From CAWUFC02 sp963921335 (GTDB lineage: Bacteria; Pseudomonadota; Gammaproteobacteria; Pseudomonadales; Halieaceae), in contig CAWUFC020000001.1 of NCBI GenBank assembly GCA_963921335.3, forward strand, positions 2,108,001 to 2,172,000: a stretch of 64,000 bases of DNA, given 5' to 3'. The notes beneath the pieces were generated by a model. The model worked only from the letters and a program-made list of their open reading frames with translations. It was not told the origin of the DNA and searched no databases. The translations under genes and the position numbers were made by a program. Of this stretch, positions 41,932-50,420 are shown one piece after another (position 1 is the stretch's first letter; each line of letters begins with the position of its first letter).

Positions 41932-42666
41932 TTGAGAATGAAACTCACACAGATGACAGCCACCCTATTGTTGTTGCTGGGAGCAGTCCAACTGCAGGCC
42001 CAGAGCGCAGCCGATGTGATTCGAGGCAAGCTGCAGCAGGCGCGGCCGGACTTCACTATCGAATCTGTTCAGCCCAGCGTGGTCGAGGGCATCTTTGAGG
42101 TACAGATCAGTGGCGGCCCGGTGGTTTACTCTACAGCCGATGGTGATCATTTCTTCCTTGGTGATCTGTTTTCGGTCGCTCCAACGGGTCTGGTCAACCT
42201 GGCAGAGCAGCGCCGTGACGGCGATCGCAAAGTATTGATGGCAGGTGTTAAGGATGAAGACATGATCGTCTTCTCCCCGGCTGGTGAGGTGCGTGAGCGC
42301 ATCGTTGTGTTTACCGACGTGGACTGTTTCTACTGCCAAAAGCTGCATCAGGAAGTGCCCGCTATGAACGCGAAAGGTATAGAGGTAGCCTATGTGGCCT
42401 ATCCGCGTTCTGGTATTGGTGGTGACTCCTATCGCAAGATCGCCAGCGCCTGGTGTGCCGACAATCCTCAGGTGGCTCTGACCAAACTTAAAAATCGCGA
42501 AAACATTGCCGAGAACGTGTGCAGTAAGAACCCGGTGGCCGACCAGTACATGCTGGGCCAGAAAGCCGGTGTGCGAGGCACCCCGGCCCTGGTACTAAGC
42601 AGTGGTTCGATGATTCCTGGCTATGTCTCTGCTGATGAGCTCGCGCAGCGCCTGGGTATCAATTAA
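41932..42666 (+). CDS. dsbC: Thiol:disulfide interchange protein DsbC
   Basis: Periplasmic disulfide isomerase, about 244 residues. A signal peptide (MTATLLLLLGAVQLQA) is followed by the dimerisation domain (IEGIFEV-like VVEGIFEVQISGGPVVY) and a thioredoxin fold with active site DCFYCQKLH and cis-proline VRGTPALVL. The CFYC centre differs from the CGYC of E. coli but keeps the Tyr. Start: TTG at 41932 is five bases after GAGGA; ATG at 41938 (MKLTQM) is nearly as good. Confidence 0.94.
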   Translation: MRMKLTQMTATLLLLLGAVQLQAQSAADVIRGKLQQARPDFTIESVQPSVVEGIFEVQISGGPVVYSTADGDHFFLGDLFSVAPTGLVNLAEQRRDGDRKVLMAGVKDEDMIVFSPAGEVRERIVVFTDVDCFYCQKLHQEVPAMNAKGIEVAYVAYPRSGIGGDSYRKIASAWCADNPQVALTKLKNRENIAENVCSKNPVADQYMLGQKAGVRGTPALVLSSGSMIPGYVSADELAQRLGIN

Positions 42667-42774
42667 AACCGAGTGTCGATGCTACTTCGCCTATTTTTCG
42701 AGGCTGGAACAATCATCGCGGTCAAATAGCTGTGCTGACGCCCGGCGTCGTAAGGAAATGCGTAGTTTGCCGCG

Positions 42775-42801
42775 TTGACAGGGCAAGGCTGTCTCTATAA
42801 T
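42775..42801 (+). promoter_or_regulatory. Consensus promoter hexamers upstream of the aminotransferase gene
   Basis: TTGACA (42775-42780) and TATAAT (42796-42801) are both perfect but only 15 bases apart, shorter than the optimal 17. The 176-base gap 42667-42842 contains nothing else I can identify. The gene starts 41 bases after the -10. Confidence 0.55.
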
Positions 42802-42842
42802 GTTGCCAGCCTGTTTTAACCCCTGAACCCGAGAAAACTGCC

Positions 42843-44030
42843 GTGGATAGCGAATTTCAGCGTATTCGGCGATTGCCGCCCTATGTCTTCAATATTATTG
42901 GTGATTTGAAGCAGCAGGCGCGAGCGGCAGGGGAAGATATCATCGATTTTGGTATGGGCAACCCCGATCAGCCCACGCCGCCGCATATTGTAGAAAAGCT
43001 GGTGGAAACAGCCCAGCGCGGCGACACCCATCGCTATAGCCAGTCCAAGGGCATACCGCGCCTGCGCAAGGCCATCTGCGATTGGTACAAGAAGCGCTAT
43101 GACGTAGATCTGGATCCAGAAACCGAGGCGATCGTGACCCTGGGTTCCAAGGAAGGTCTCGCTCACCTGGCTCTGGCGACCACCGGCCCGGGCGAAGCTA
43201 TTCTGGTGCCTAACCCCAGCTACCCCATTCATCCCTATGGCTTTGTGATTGCCGGGGCGGATATTCGTCACGTGCCCATGGCGGATGAGGATGACTTCTT
43301 CCAGGAGCTGGAAAGCGGCATTCGCAACAGCTGGCCCCAGCCGAAGATGCTGGTGCTGAACTTTCCCTCAAACCCAACCACCCACTGTGTGGAGCTGGGC
43401 TTTTTTGAGAAGGTGGTTGCGATTGCCAAGGAACACAATATTTGGGTCGTGCAGGATCTGGCCTATGCCGACCTGTGCTACGACGGTTATCAGGCTCCCT
43501 CAATCCTTGAGGTGGAAGGGGCCAAGGATATCGCTGTGGAATTTTTCAGCCTGTCTAAAAGCTACAATATGCCCGGCTGGCGAGTGGGTTTCTGCGTGGG
43601 CAACCCGGAACTGGTGGGTGCCCTTGCTCGCATGAAATCCTATCTCGACTACGGCATGTTCACCCCCGTTCAGGTGGCGGCGATTTCCGCGCTTGAAGGA
43701 GACCAGAGCTGCGTAAGTGAAATCAACGCCATGTATAAAAGCCGTCGCGACGTGCTCTGCGATGGGCTCAACGCAGCGGGCTGGCCGGTGACGCCACCCA
43801 AGGCGACCATGTTTGTCTGGGCTGAGATCCCTGAGTTTTATCGTGAGATGGGCTCACTGGAGTTCAGTAAGAAGCTGCTGGAGGAAGCCAAAGTGGCAGT
43901 GTCGCCCGGCGTGGGTTTTGGCGAGGGCGGTGAAGGTTTCGTTCGCTTCGGCCTGATCGAGAACGAGCACCGCACCCGCCAGGCTATTCGCAGCATTAAA
44001 CGCATGATCAAGAAGGACGGTTTCGCCTGA
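42843..44030 (+). CDS. alaC: Alanine-type aminotransferase (AlaC-like)
   Basis: Class I PLP aminotransferase of 395 residues, likely glutamate-pyruvate transaminase. Features are DFGMGNPDQPTPPHIV, VTLGSKEGLAHLALA, NFPSNPTTHCVE, the cofactor lysine in FSLSKSYNMPGWRVGFCVGN, and the C-terminal arginine region GFVRFGLIENEHRTRQA. The GTG at 42843 is the start. It directly precedes hom and thrC (one base to hom), an arrangement also seen in Pseudomonas. AlaC versus another branch of the family is judged by overall likeness only. Confidence 0.9.
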   Translation: MDSEFQRIRRLPPYVFNIIGDLKQQARAAGEDIIDFGMGNPDQPTPPHIVEKLVETAQRGDTHRYSQSKGIPRLRKAICDWYKKRYDVDLDPETEAIVTLGSKEGLAHLALATTGPGEAILVPNPSYPIHPYGFVIAGADIRHVPMADEDDFFQELESGIRNSWPQPKMLVLNFPSNPTTHCVELGFFEKVVAIAKEHNIWVVQDLAYADLCYDGYQAPSILEVEGAKDIAVEFFSLSKSYNMPGWRVGFCVGNPELVGALARMKSYLDYGMFTPVQVAAISALEGDQSCVSEINAMYKSRRDVLCDGLNAAGWPVTPPKATMFVWAEIPEFYREMGSLEFSKKLLEEAKVAVSPGVGFGEGGEGFVRFGLIENEHRTRQAIRSIKRMIKKDGFA

Positions 44031-44031
44031 T

Positions 44032-45339
44032 ATGAAAGCGGTCAAGCTGGGCCTGTGCGGCCTCGGAACAGTGGGATCAGGAATGGTCAACGTGTTGCAG
44101 CGCAACCAGGCCAGTATCGATGCCCGCGCTAGCGGAGCGGTGCAACTGGTGCACGTGGGCGCCCGTCGCGATAACCCGGCCTGCGATCTGGGCGACATTA
44201 AAGTCAGCCGCGATGTGTTTGAAGTCGTTCGAGATCCAGAAGTGGATGTTGTCGTGGAGCTGATCGGTGGCACCGATACCGCTAAGGATCTGGTGCGTGA
44301 GGCGATAGCCAATGGCAAGCACGTGGTCACGGCCAACAAAGCCCTGATCGCCGAGTTTGGTAACGAACTGTTTGCTGAAGCGGAACAGGCGGGTGTTTGT
44401 ATCGCCTATGAGGCGGCCGTAGCGGGTGGTATTCCTATCATCAAAGCCCTGGGAGAGGGCCTGGCTGGTAACCAGGTGCAATGGCTCGCAGGCATTATCA
44501 ATGGCACAGGCAACTTTATTCTCACCGAGATGAAAGAGAAAGGCCGTGACTTTGCCGATGTCCTAAAGGAGGCCCAGGAGCTTGGCTACGCAGAGGCCGA
44601 TCCGACCTTCGATGTTGAGGGTATCGACGCCGCCCACAAGCTTGTGATTCTGGCATCGATCGCGTTTGGAATGCCTTTGCAATTTGATGGCGTGTTTTGC
44701 GAGGGCATCAGTAACATCGAGCCTCAGGACGTGGATTATGCCGAGGAGCTGGGTTATCGCATTAAGCATCTGGGAGTGGCCCGGAGGGCTGATGCGGGTA
44801 TCGAAATGCGCGTGCACCCCACTCTCATTCCTGAAGGGCGTTTGCTGGCTAACGTCAATGGCGTCAAGAACGCGGTACTGGTTGAGGCCGATGCGGTGGG
44901 TCCAACCCTGTATTACGGAGCGGGTGCTGGCGCTGAACCCACCGCCTCTGCGGTGCTGGCGGATGTTGTCGATCTGGCCCGGGCGCTGGCCAGTGACCAG
45001 AAGCCGACCGTGCAAAGCCTCGGTTTTGCGCCGGCCAGCATCAACGAGCAGGCCTTGCTGCCAATGGCTGATGTTCAGTCGGCCTATTACCTGCGTTTGC
45101 TGGCAGATGACAAGCCTGGCGTGATGTCGGAAGTGTCCAGCGTATTCAGCCAGGCGGGCATCAGCATAGAGGCTTTAATCCAGAAGCAACCCGCCGTCGG
45201 CCAGACACAGGTGCCGGTGATTATCCTGACCAATACCGTCAGGGAGGGAGACTTGCTGGACGCCGTGGCAGCACTTGAGGCGCTGCCTGCCATTGCTGCA
45301 GACATTACACGCATCCGGGTTGAGAGCCTGGACGGCTAG
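44032..45339 (+). CDS. hom: Homoserine dehydrogenase
   Basis: Reduces aspartate semialdehyde to homoserine, on the way to threonine and methionine. The 435 residues have the nucleotide-binding start LGLCGLGTVGSGMVNVL, the signature AGIINGTGNFILTEM, the catalytic KVDP-like segment AEADPTFDVEGIDAAHKL, and a C-terminal ACT domain (DDKPGVMSEVSSVFSQAGIS). It is the stand-alone form, not fused to aspartokinase. The ACT domain suggests threonine feedback. Confidence 0.97.
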   Translation: MKAVKLGLCGLGTVGSGMVNVLQRNQASIDARASGAVQLVHVGARRDNPACDLGDIKVSRDVFEVVRDPEVDVVVELIGGTDTAKDLVREAIANGKHVVTANKALIAEFGNELFAEAEQAGVCIAYEAAVAGGIPIIKALGEGLAGNQVQWLAGIINGTGNFILTEMKEKGRDFADVLKEAQELGYAEADPTFDVEGIDAAHKLVILASIAFGMPLQFDGVFCEGISNIEPQDVDYAEELGYRIKHLGVARRADAGIEMRVHPTLIPEGRLLANVNGVKNAVLVEADAVGPTLYYGAGAGAEPTASAVLADVVDLARALASDQKPTVQSLGFAPASINEQALLPMADVQSAYYLRLLADDKPGVMSEVSSVFSQAGISIEALIQKQPAVGQTQVPVIILTNTVREGDLLDAVAALEALPAIAADITRIRVESLDG

Positions 45340-45348
45340 GAAACACAC

Positions 45349-46746
45349 ATGAAGTACATCAGCTCTCGCGGGCAGGCGCCTGCACTCAATTTTGAAGACG
45401 TTCTGCTGACCGGTTTGGCTGAGGATGGCGGTCTCTACGTGCCCGAAACCCTGCCTCAGTTCAGCACCGAGCAGATCACAGCGATGGCAGGGATGAGCTA
45501 CCCCGAGCTGGCTATTGAGATCATGCGTCCTTTCATTGATGGCTGTATACCCGATGAAGATTTTGAAACGATTGTTCGCGACTGTTACGCCGAGTTTCGT
45601 CACGACGCGGTGGCCCCGCTGGTGCAGCTGGGTGCCAACGAATGGGTGATGGAACTGTTCCACGGCCCAACTCTGGCCTTTAAGGATTTTGCCCTGCAGA
45701 TGCTGGGGCGACTGCTGGATTACATTTTGGAACGTCAGCACCGCAAGGTGGTGATCATGGGTGCCACTTCGGGCGACACGGGTTCTGCAGCGATCGAAGG
45801 CTGCAAACGCTGCAATAATATCGATATCTTTATTTTGCATCCGCACCAGCGTGTTTCCGATGTGCAGCGCAAACAGATGACCACGGTTGCTGGTGAGAAC
45901 ATTCACAATATCGCCGTGCAAGGCAACTTCGATGATTGCCAGGCCATGGTCAAGGCCAGTTTCGCCGATCGCAGTTTCCTGCCTTCTGATCGCAACCTGA
46001 TCGCTGTGAATTCCATCAACTGGGCCCGCATAATGGCCCAGATTGTCTATTACTTCTACGCTGCGGTGCAGTTGGGTGCGCCCGGCCGGGAGGTGGCTTT
46101 TTCAGTCCCCACGGGTAACTTCGGTGATATTTTTGCCGGCTACCTGGCCAAGGGCATGGGTCTGCCGGTGAAGCAGCTGATCATTGCCACTAATCGCAAC
46201 GATGTATTGCATCGGATCATGACCAGTGCGGTCTATGCGAGGGAAGACATTCAGCACAGTCTGTCGCCGAGTATGGACATCTCTATTTCGTCCAATTTTG
46301 AACGCTTGTTGTTCGATCTTTATGGTCGCGATGGCGCAGCGATCGCCTCTATGATGGATGAGTTTCAGAGGGGCGATATCACGCTGAATGATGATGCCAT
46401 GGCCAAAGCTCGCGAGCTGTTTGCTAGCCAGGCTGTAAATGACGAGGCGACCTGCGCCACCATTGCTGATGTTTATGAAGCAAACGAGTATCTGCTTGAT
46501 CCCCATTCTGCCATTGGCGTCAAAGCGGCCCGTGACGTGCGATGTGATGCTGACACGCCTGTGATTACTCTGGCCACGGCACATCCGGCCAAGTTCCCCG
46601 ACGCGGTTAAACAGGCCGGGGTCGATTTCGAAGTGCCTTTGCCGCACCATATGGCAGACCTGTTTGAAAGGACCGAGCGCTATGAAGTCCTGCCCAATGA
46701 ACTGGCGGCGGTACAAGCCTTTATGGCGGGCAACATCAACGCCTGA
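45349..46746 (+). CDS. thrC: Threonine synthase
   Basis: PLP enzyme converting phosphohomoserine to threonine. The cofactor lysine lies in FHGPTLAFKDFALQMLGR. Further signatures are GATSGDTGSAAIEGCKRCNN and VPTGNFGDIFAGYLAKGMG. The 465-residue length and YISSRGQAPALNFEDVLLTG opening match the proteobacterial (fungal-like) form. It follows hom after nine bases. Confidence 0.97.
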   Translation: MKYISSRGQAPALNFEDVLLTGLAEDGGLYVPETLPQFSTEQITAMAGMSYPELAIEIMRPFIDGCIPDEDFETIVRDCYAEFRHDAVAPLVQLGANEWVMELFHGPTLAFKDFALQMLGRLLDYILERQHRKVVIMGATSGDTGSAAIEGCKRCNNIDIFILHPHQRVSDVQRKQMTTVAGENIHNIAVQGNFDDCQAMVKASFADRSFLPSDRNLIAVNSINWARIMAQIVYYFYAAVQLGAPGREVAFSVPTGNFGDIFAGYLAKGMGLPVKQLIIATNRNDVLHRIMTSAVYAREDIQHSLSPSMDISISSNFERLLFDLYGRDGAAIASMMDEFQRGDITLNDDAMAKARELFASQAVNDEATCATIADVYEANEYLLDPHSAIGVKAARDVRCDADTPVITLATAHPAKFPDAVKQAGVDFEVPLPHHMADLFERTERYEVLPNELAAVQAFMAGNINA

Positions 46747-46755
46747 CGCCGATCT

Positions 46756-48489
46756 GTGAAGCGGCAAATCCGACGCCGCGACCCGGTCGATGCCTCTGTA
46801 CTCGGTGATGCGCTTCATCCCGTTCTGGCGTCGGCCTATGCCAGCCGCGGCCTCGCCGATCCTCAACAGCTTTCCCTGCAGCTTGATCAATTGTTGCCGC
46901 CGTCGCAGCTGCTCGGTGTAGATGCCGCAGCCGAGTTACTGGCGGATGCCCTGCAAGCCAGTGAGCGGATTATGGTAGTGGGTGACTTCGATGCTGATGG
47001 TGCCACCAGCAGTGCCCTGGCGGTGTCGGTACTGCGCAGCTTTGGCCATGCAGAGATTGATTTTCTCGTGCCCAATCGGTTTGAGTACGGCTACGGCCTG
47101 ACGCCCGAAATTGTCAATCTTGCAGCCGCAACAACACCTGATCTGATTATTACTGTAGACAACGGCATCTCCAGTATTGATGGGGTGGCGCGTGCTGCAG
47201 AGCTGGGTATCAGAACGCTTGTCACCGATCATCACCTGCCCGGATCGAGCCTGCCGGCTGCTGATGTCATCGTTAACCCTAACCAGGCCGAATGTGCATT
47301 CGCTAGCAAATCCCTGGCCGGAGTCGGGGTGATTTTCTACGTGATGCTGGCCTTACGCGCCCAATTGCGGCGACGAGACTGGTTTGAGCAACAGGGTATT
47401 GAGGAGCCTAACCTTGCGGAGGCCCTCGATCTGGTCGCACTGGGTACCGTGGCTGATGTAGTGCCGCTGGATTTCAACAACCGCATTCTGGTGCAGCAGG
47501 GATTGGCGCGGATTCGTGCGGGTCGGGCGCGGCCTGGTATTCAGGCGATACTTGATGTTGCAGGCCGGGATGTGACACGACTGGTGGCTGCAGATCTCGG
47601 CTTTGCCGCGGGTCCCAGGCTCAACGCGGCCGGGCGACTGGACGATATGAGTGTGGGCATCAACTGTTTGTTGGCCGATGAACCGCAGCAGGCACTGGAA
47701 CTCGCCCGAGAACTGGATCATTTGAATCGTGATCGCCAGCAGATTGAGCGGGGTATGCAGGAGGAGGCCGTGGCCCTGTTGCAAGCGGTAGAGTCCAAGG
47801 CCGCGGAAGATCGACCAGCGGCGGTGTGTCTTTATGACCCGGGTTGGCACCAGGGGGTGGTGGGTATTCTGGCATCACGTATCAAGGAGCGACTGCATCG
47901 TCCGACAATCGCCTTTGCCGATGGCGATGGCGAAGAAATTAAAGGATCCGCGCGCAGTATTCCCGGCCTGCATATCCGTGATGTATTGGATGCGGTGGCG
48001 ACCCGTCACCCCGGTCTGATCAGCAAATTTGGCGGTCATGCGATGGCCGCAGGGCTGAGCCTGGCACGAGACCGTCTACCTGAATTTGAAGCGGCATTGC
48101 TGGAAGAAGTGAATCGCCAGCTCGACCCGGCCACTTTGGAAGCCTGCCTTGAGAGTGACGGTGAATTGTCCTCCCAAGATCTCGATCTGGAGCTCGCGAG
48201 AGCGCTGCGTTATGCGGGCCCCTGGGGGCAGCATTTTCCAGAGCCCATGTTCGATGGTGAGTTCCAGGTGGTTCATCAGCGCATTGTCGGTGAAAAACAT
48301 CTGAAACTGGTGCTCGCCCATCCACTGCAACCCGGAAAGTTGCTGGATGCGATTGCCTTCAACGTTGATTTGCAGCAGTGGCCTGCACCCGATGTGCAGT
48401 CGGTGCAGTTGGTGTACCGTCTTGACGTCAATGCCTATCGTGGTCGCGAGTCACTGCAGTTGATGGTGGAGTATCTTGAGTCGCGCTGA
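46756..48489 (+). CDS. recJ: Single-stranded-DNA-specific exonuclease RecJ
   Basis: 5'-3' exonuclease for recombination and mismatch repair. The DHH phosphoesterase motifs are VVGDFDADGATSSALAV, TVDNGISSIDG, VTDHHLPG and LGTVADVVPLDFNNR. The DHHA1-type domain with GKFGGHAMAAG-like SKFGGHAMAAGLSLA follows. The 577 residues include the C-terminal OB fold. The start is GTG at 46756, nine bases after thrC. The 3' end overlaps the next gene by 14 bases. Confidence 0.96.
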   Translation: MKRQIRRRDPVDASVLGDALHPVLASAYASRGLADPQQLSLQLDQLLPPSQLLGVDAAAELLADALQASERIMVVGDFDADGATSSALAVSVLRSFGHAEIDFLVPNRFEYGYGLTPEIVNLAAATTPDLIITVDNGISSIDGVARAAELGIRTLVTDHHLPGSSLPAADVIVNPNQAECAFASKSLAGVGVIFYVMLALRAQLRRRDWFEQQGIEEPNLAEALDLVALGTVADVVPLDFNNRILVQQGLARIRAGRARPGIQAILDVAGRDVTRLVAADLGFAAGPRLNAAGRLDDMSVGINCLLADEPQQALELARELDHLNRDRQQIERGMQEEAVALLQAVESKAAEDRPAAVCLYDPGWHQGVVGILASRIKERLHRPTIAFADGDGEEIKGSARSIPGLHIRDVLDAVATRHPGLISKFGGHAMAAGLSLARDRLPEFEAALLEEVNRQLDPATLEACLESDGELSSQDLDLELARALRYAGPWGQHFPEPMFDGEFQVVHQRIVGEKHLKLVLAHPLQPGKLLDAIAFNVDLQQWPAPDVQSVQLVYRLDVNAYRGRESLQLMVEYLESR

Positions 48490-49921
48490 CATCTTCGAGG
48501 CCAGTGCTGTTTTTGTGACCGCCAGCCTGATGGCCTGGTTGGTTCTACAACAGTCGCCGGGTCAGCTCGACCCCGATGCCTGGTATCACATGCAGGTCAG
48601 CCGCGAGATTGCAGCCTCGTTGCTGTGGTTCGATATTCCCTGGTTACCCTACACGGTGCTCGGAGAAGCTGGACCCGACCATCACTGGTTGTGGCATTTG
48701 CTGTGGGCCCCCTTTGCAAGCCTGTTCGATGCGGAGCTGGCGCTGCAGCTGTCAGTAGTTGCGGGTTTCGCCATGGTACCCACCGGCCTGTGTGTTTTTC
48801 TGCGCTGGCAGCAGGTGCCCGCTGCCGGTCTGTGGGCGCTGCTGGCAGTAACTGCAGCTGTGGTCGTGCCCGGTCGATTCCTGATGTTGAGGGCACAGAA
48901 TCTCGCTTTATTGTTGGTCCTGGCAAGCCTGTGGTCACTGGTGACGCGGCAGCGTATTGGGTCGCTGGTGTTGGGTTTTGTGTTCATGGCCAGTTACCAC
49001 GGCGCTCTGATACTGGCGCCAATATCTGCGCTTTATCTTTTTTTGGTGCGCGTCAAACAGGGGCAGTGGGACTGGTTGACCCCCGCCTGGATGGGAGCAG
49101 GTGTCGCCCTGGGCCTACTGCTGACGCCATGGCCGATCGATAACATTGAATACCTGCTGTTTCACACCCTGTTCAAAACCAGCGTGGGTGACGATGGTAT
49201 GGCGGGAACCGAGTGGTCCATGCTAAGTCCGATAGACCTGTTCACTCAGGCCTGGTTTGCCCACTGCTTGCTGTTGCTCGGGGTGCTGTGGGGGTGGCGA
49301 CGCGAGTCTAATCAATTGTTCCCCTCGTTGATACTTGCGGTCACCTTGCTGTTTGCCTTTTTGTTTGTGGGTGCCTGGCGTTTTGTGGAGTACTACGCGC
49401 CGCTGGCCATTGTTACCGCGGCTGTGTATTTGCGCTCTTCGCCCTGGTCAGTCTGGCGCCGCTATGCATTGTTGTTTGCGGCCCTGCTGATGACGGCCTG
49501 GCCAGCCTGGCGATTGCTGGAGCGGGCCCCGCGCTTTGACAGCATGCTATATGCGACGTTGGGGCAGTATTTGTCAGAACATGCTGAGCCCGGTGAACTG
49601 GTGGTGAACACCCACTGGCCTGATTTCCCCATGCTGCTGTGGAGTGCACCGCGACAGCGCTGGGCCATCGGTCTGGATGCCAGTTACCTGGCCTACGCCT
49701 CTCCTGAACGTTTTCGATTCTGGTGGCAGCTGGGCGCGCAAAACCCTGGCGATGCCAAGGCGGTGATAAACAGCGTTGGGACACAGTTCAACAGCCGATG
49801 GCTGGCGGTGAATCGGGCACATCAGCCTCTGATTGCACTGTTGGATGGCAGCGAGCGTGCCCGCGTGGTTGCAGAATCCCCTCAGGTTCTCCTGTTCCAA
49901 CTCGATCTGGATTTACAGTAG
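48476..49921 (+). CDS. Polytopic membrane protein, GT-C glycosyltransferase-like
   Basis: Membrane protein of 481 residues with about ten hydrophobic segments and a soluble C-terminal part of roughly 120 residues. Residues 31-39 (LDPDAWYHM) after the first membrane segment resemble the acidic loop of GT-C enzymes such as STT3/AglB (a DP-YYH type motif), which use lipid-linked sugars. A motif FVEYYAPLAIV lies in a late segment. The TTG start at 48476 overlaps recJ by 14 bases and keeps the first membrane segment; the first internal ATG would lose it. The stop codon is part of a large palindrome. No close family is recognised, so glycosyltransferase function is a hypothesis. Confidence 0.75.
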   Translation: MSRADIFEASAVFVTASLMAWLVLQQSPGQLDPDAWYHMQVSREIAASLLWFDIPWLPYTVLGEAGPDHHWLWHLLWAPFASLFDAELALQLSVVAGFAMVPTGLCVFLRWQQVPAAGLWALLAVTAAVVVPGRFLMLRAQNLALLLVLASLWSLVTRQRIGSLVLGFVFMASYHGALILAPISALYLFLVRVKQGQWDWLTPAWMGAGVALGLLLTPWPIDNIEYLLFHTLFKTSVGDDGMAGTEWSMLSPIDLFTQAWFAHCLLLLGVLWGWRRESNQLFPSLILAVTLLFAFLFVGAWRFVEYYAPLAIVTAAVYLRSSPWSVWRRYALLFAALLMTAWPAWRLLERAPRFDSMLYATLGQYLSEHAEPGELVVNTHWPDFPMLLWSAPRQRWAIGLDASYLAYASPERFRFWWQLGAQNPGDAKAVINSVGTQFNSRWLAVNRAHQPLIALLDGSERARVVAESPQVLLFQLDLDLQ

Positions 49922-49979
49922 CAATGGGGTCAGACTCCCTAGCTCATTTTTTGATCTAGGGAGTCTGACCCCATTGCTA
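49919..49979. repeat. Perfect 24-bp palindrome with GGGGTCAGA outer stem
   Basis: Positions 49919-49942 and 49956-49979 are exact reverse complements, with a 13-base loop that itself can pair TCA/TGA. The outer part contains ATGGGGTCAGA and the inner part CTCCCTAG. The first three bases are the stop codon of the preceding gene. The outer nine bases match the palindrome at 38767-38816. REP-like element by shape; it could also end the upstream transcript. Confidence 0.82.
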
Positions 49980-49990
49980 TGAAATAGTGG

Positions 49991-50021
49991 TTGACCTTCC
50001 AGTTACTGGAAGGTTTAGATT
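49991..50021 (+). promoter_or_regulatory. CueR-type promoter/operator
   Basis: TTGACC (-35, 49991-49996) and TAGATT (-10, 50016-50021) are 19 bases apart, the overlong spacing typical of MerR-family promoters. Between and over them lies a perfect inverted repeat: ACCTTCCAGT (49994-50003), one base, ACTGGAAGGT (50005-50014). This is very close to copper-responsive CueR operators. Confidence 0.9.
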
Positions 50022-50027
50022 AGAACC

Positions 50028-50420
50028 ATGAATATTTCTCAGGCAGCAAAAGCCAGCGGATTGTCGGCCAAGACGATTCGCTACTACGAATCAATTGGGC
50101 TGATCTCTGAACCAGCCAGGTCGGAGAACGGTTATCGATCCTACAGCAATGGCCTGTTGGGCGAATTGCGATTTGTGCACCGTGCCCGGGAGGTCGGTTT
50201 CAGCGTGCAGGAATGTCGCGAACTGGTAGACCTCTACCGGGATCAGCGCCGGCGCAGCGCGCATGTGCGCGATCTGGTGCTGGAGAAGTGTGATGATATC
50301 GAGCAACGCATTGGCCAACTGCGCACTATGCAGCAGGTGCTGCTGGGGCTGGCCCAGCGTTGCAATGGTGATGAGGGCCCTGAATGCGCCATTCTGGATG
50401 AGCTGGGGAGGGCGGACTAA
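50028..50420 (+). CDS. cueR: Copper-responsive MerR-family regulator (CueR-like)
   Basis: Metal sensor of 130 residues. The N-terminal winged helix reads AAKASGLSAKTIRYYESIGL, followed by a dimerisation helix. Cys112 and Cys120 (CNGDEGPEC) form the metal loop. Residue 77 is serine, as in sensors of monovalent ions (Cu+, Ag+, Au+), where zinc or mercury sensors have cysteine. These positions are the same as in E. coli CueR. The operator with 19-base spacer lies just upstream, so the regulator probably controls itself and the permease gene, whose ATG shares a base with its stop (TAATG). Confidence 0.9.
   Translation: MNISQAAKASGLSAKTIRYYESIGLISEPARSENGYRSYSNGLLGELRFVHRAREVGFSVQECRELVDLYRDQRRRSAHVRDLVLEKCDDIEQRIGQLRTMQQVLLGLAQRCNGDEGPECAILDELGRAD

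Noticed and set aside
38767..49979. The two GGGGTCAGA palindromes as ends of one 11-kb mobile element
   Set aside because: The DNA between them is conserved housekeeping (rpsP to recJ) in the normal order, with no transposase, and the inner stems differ.
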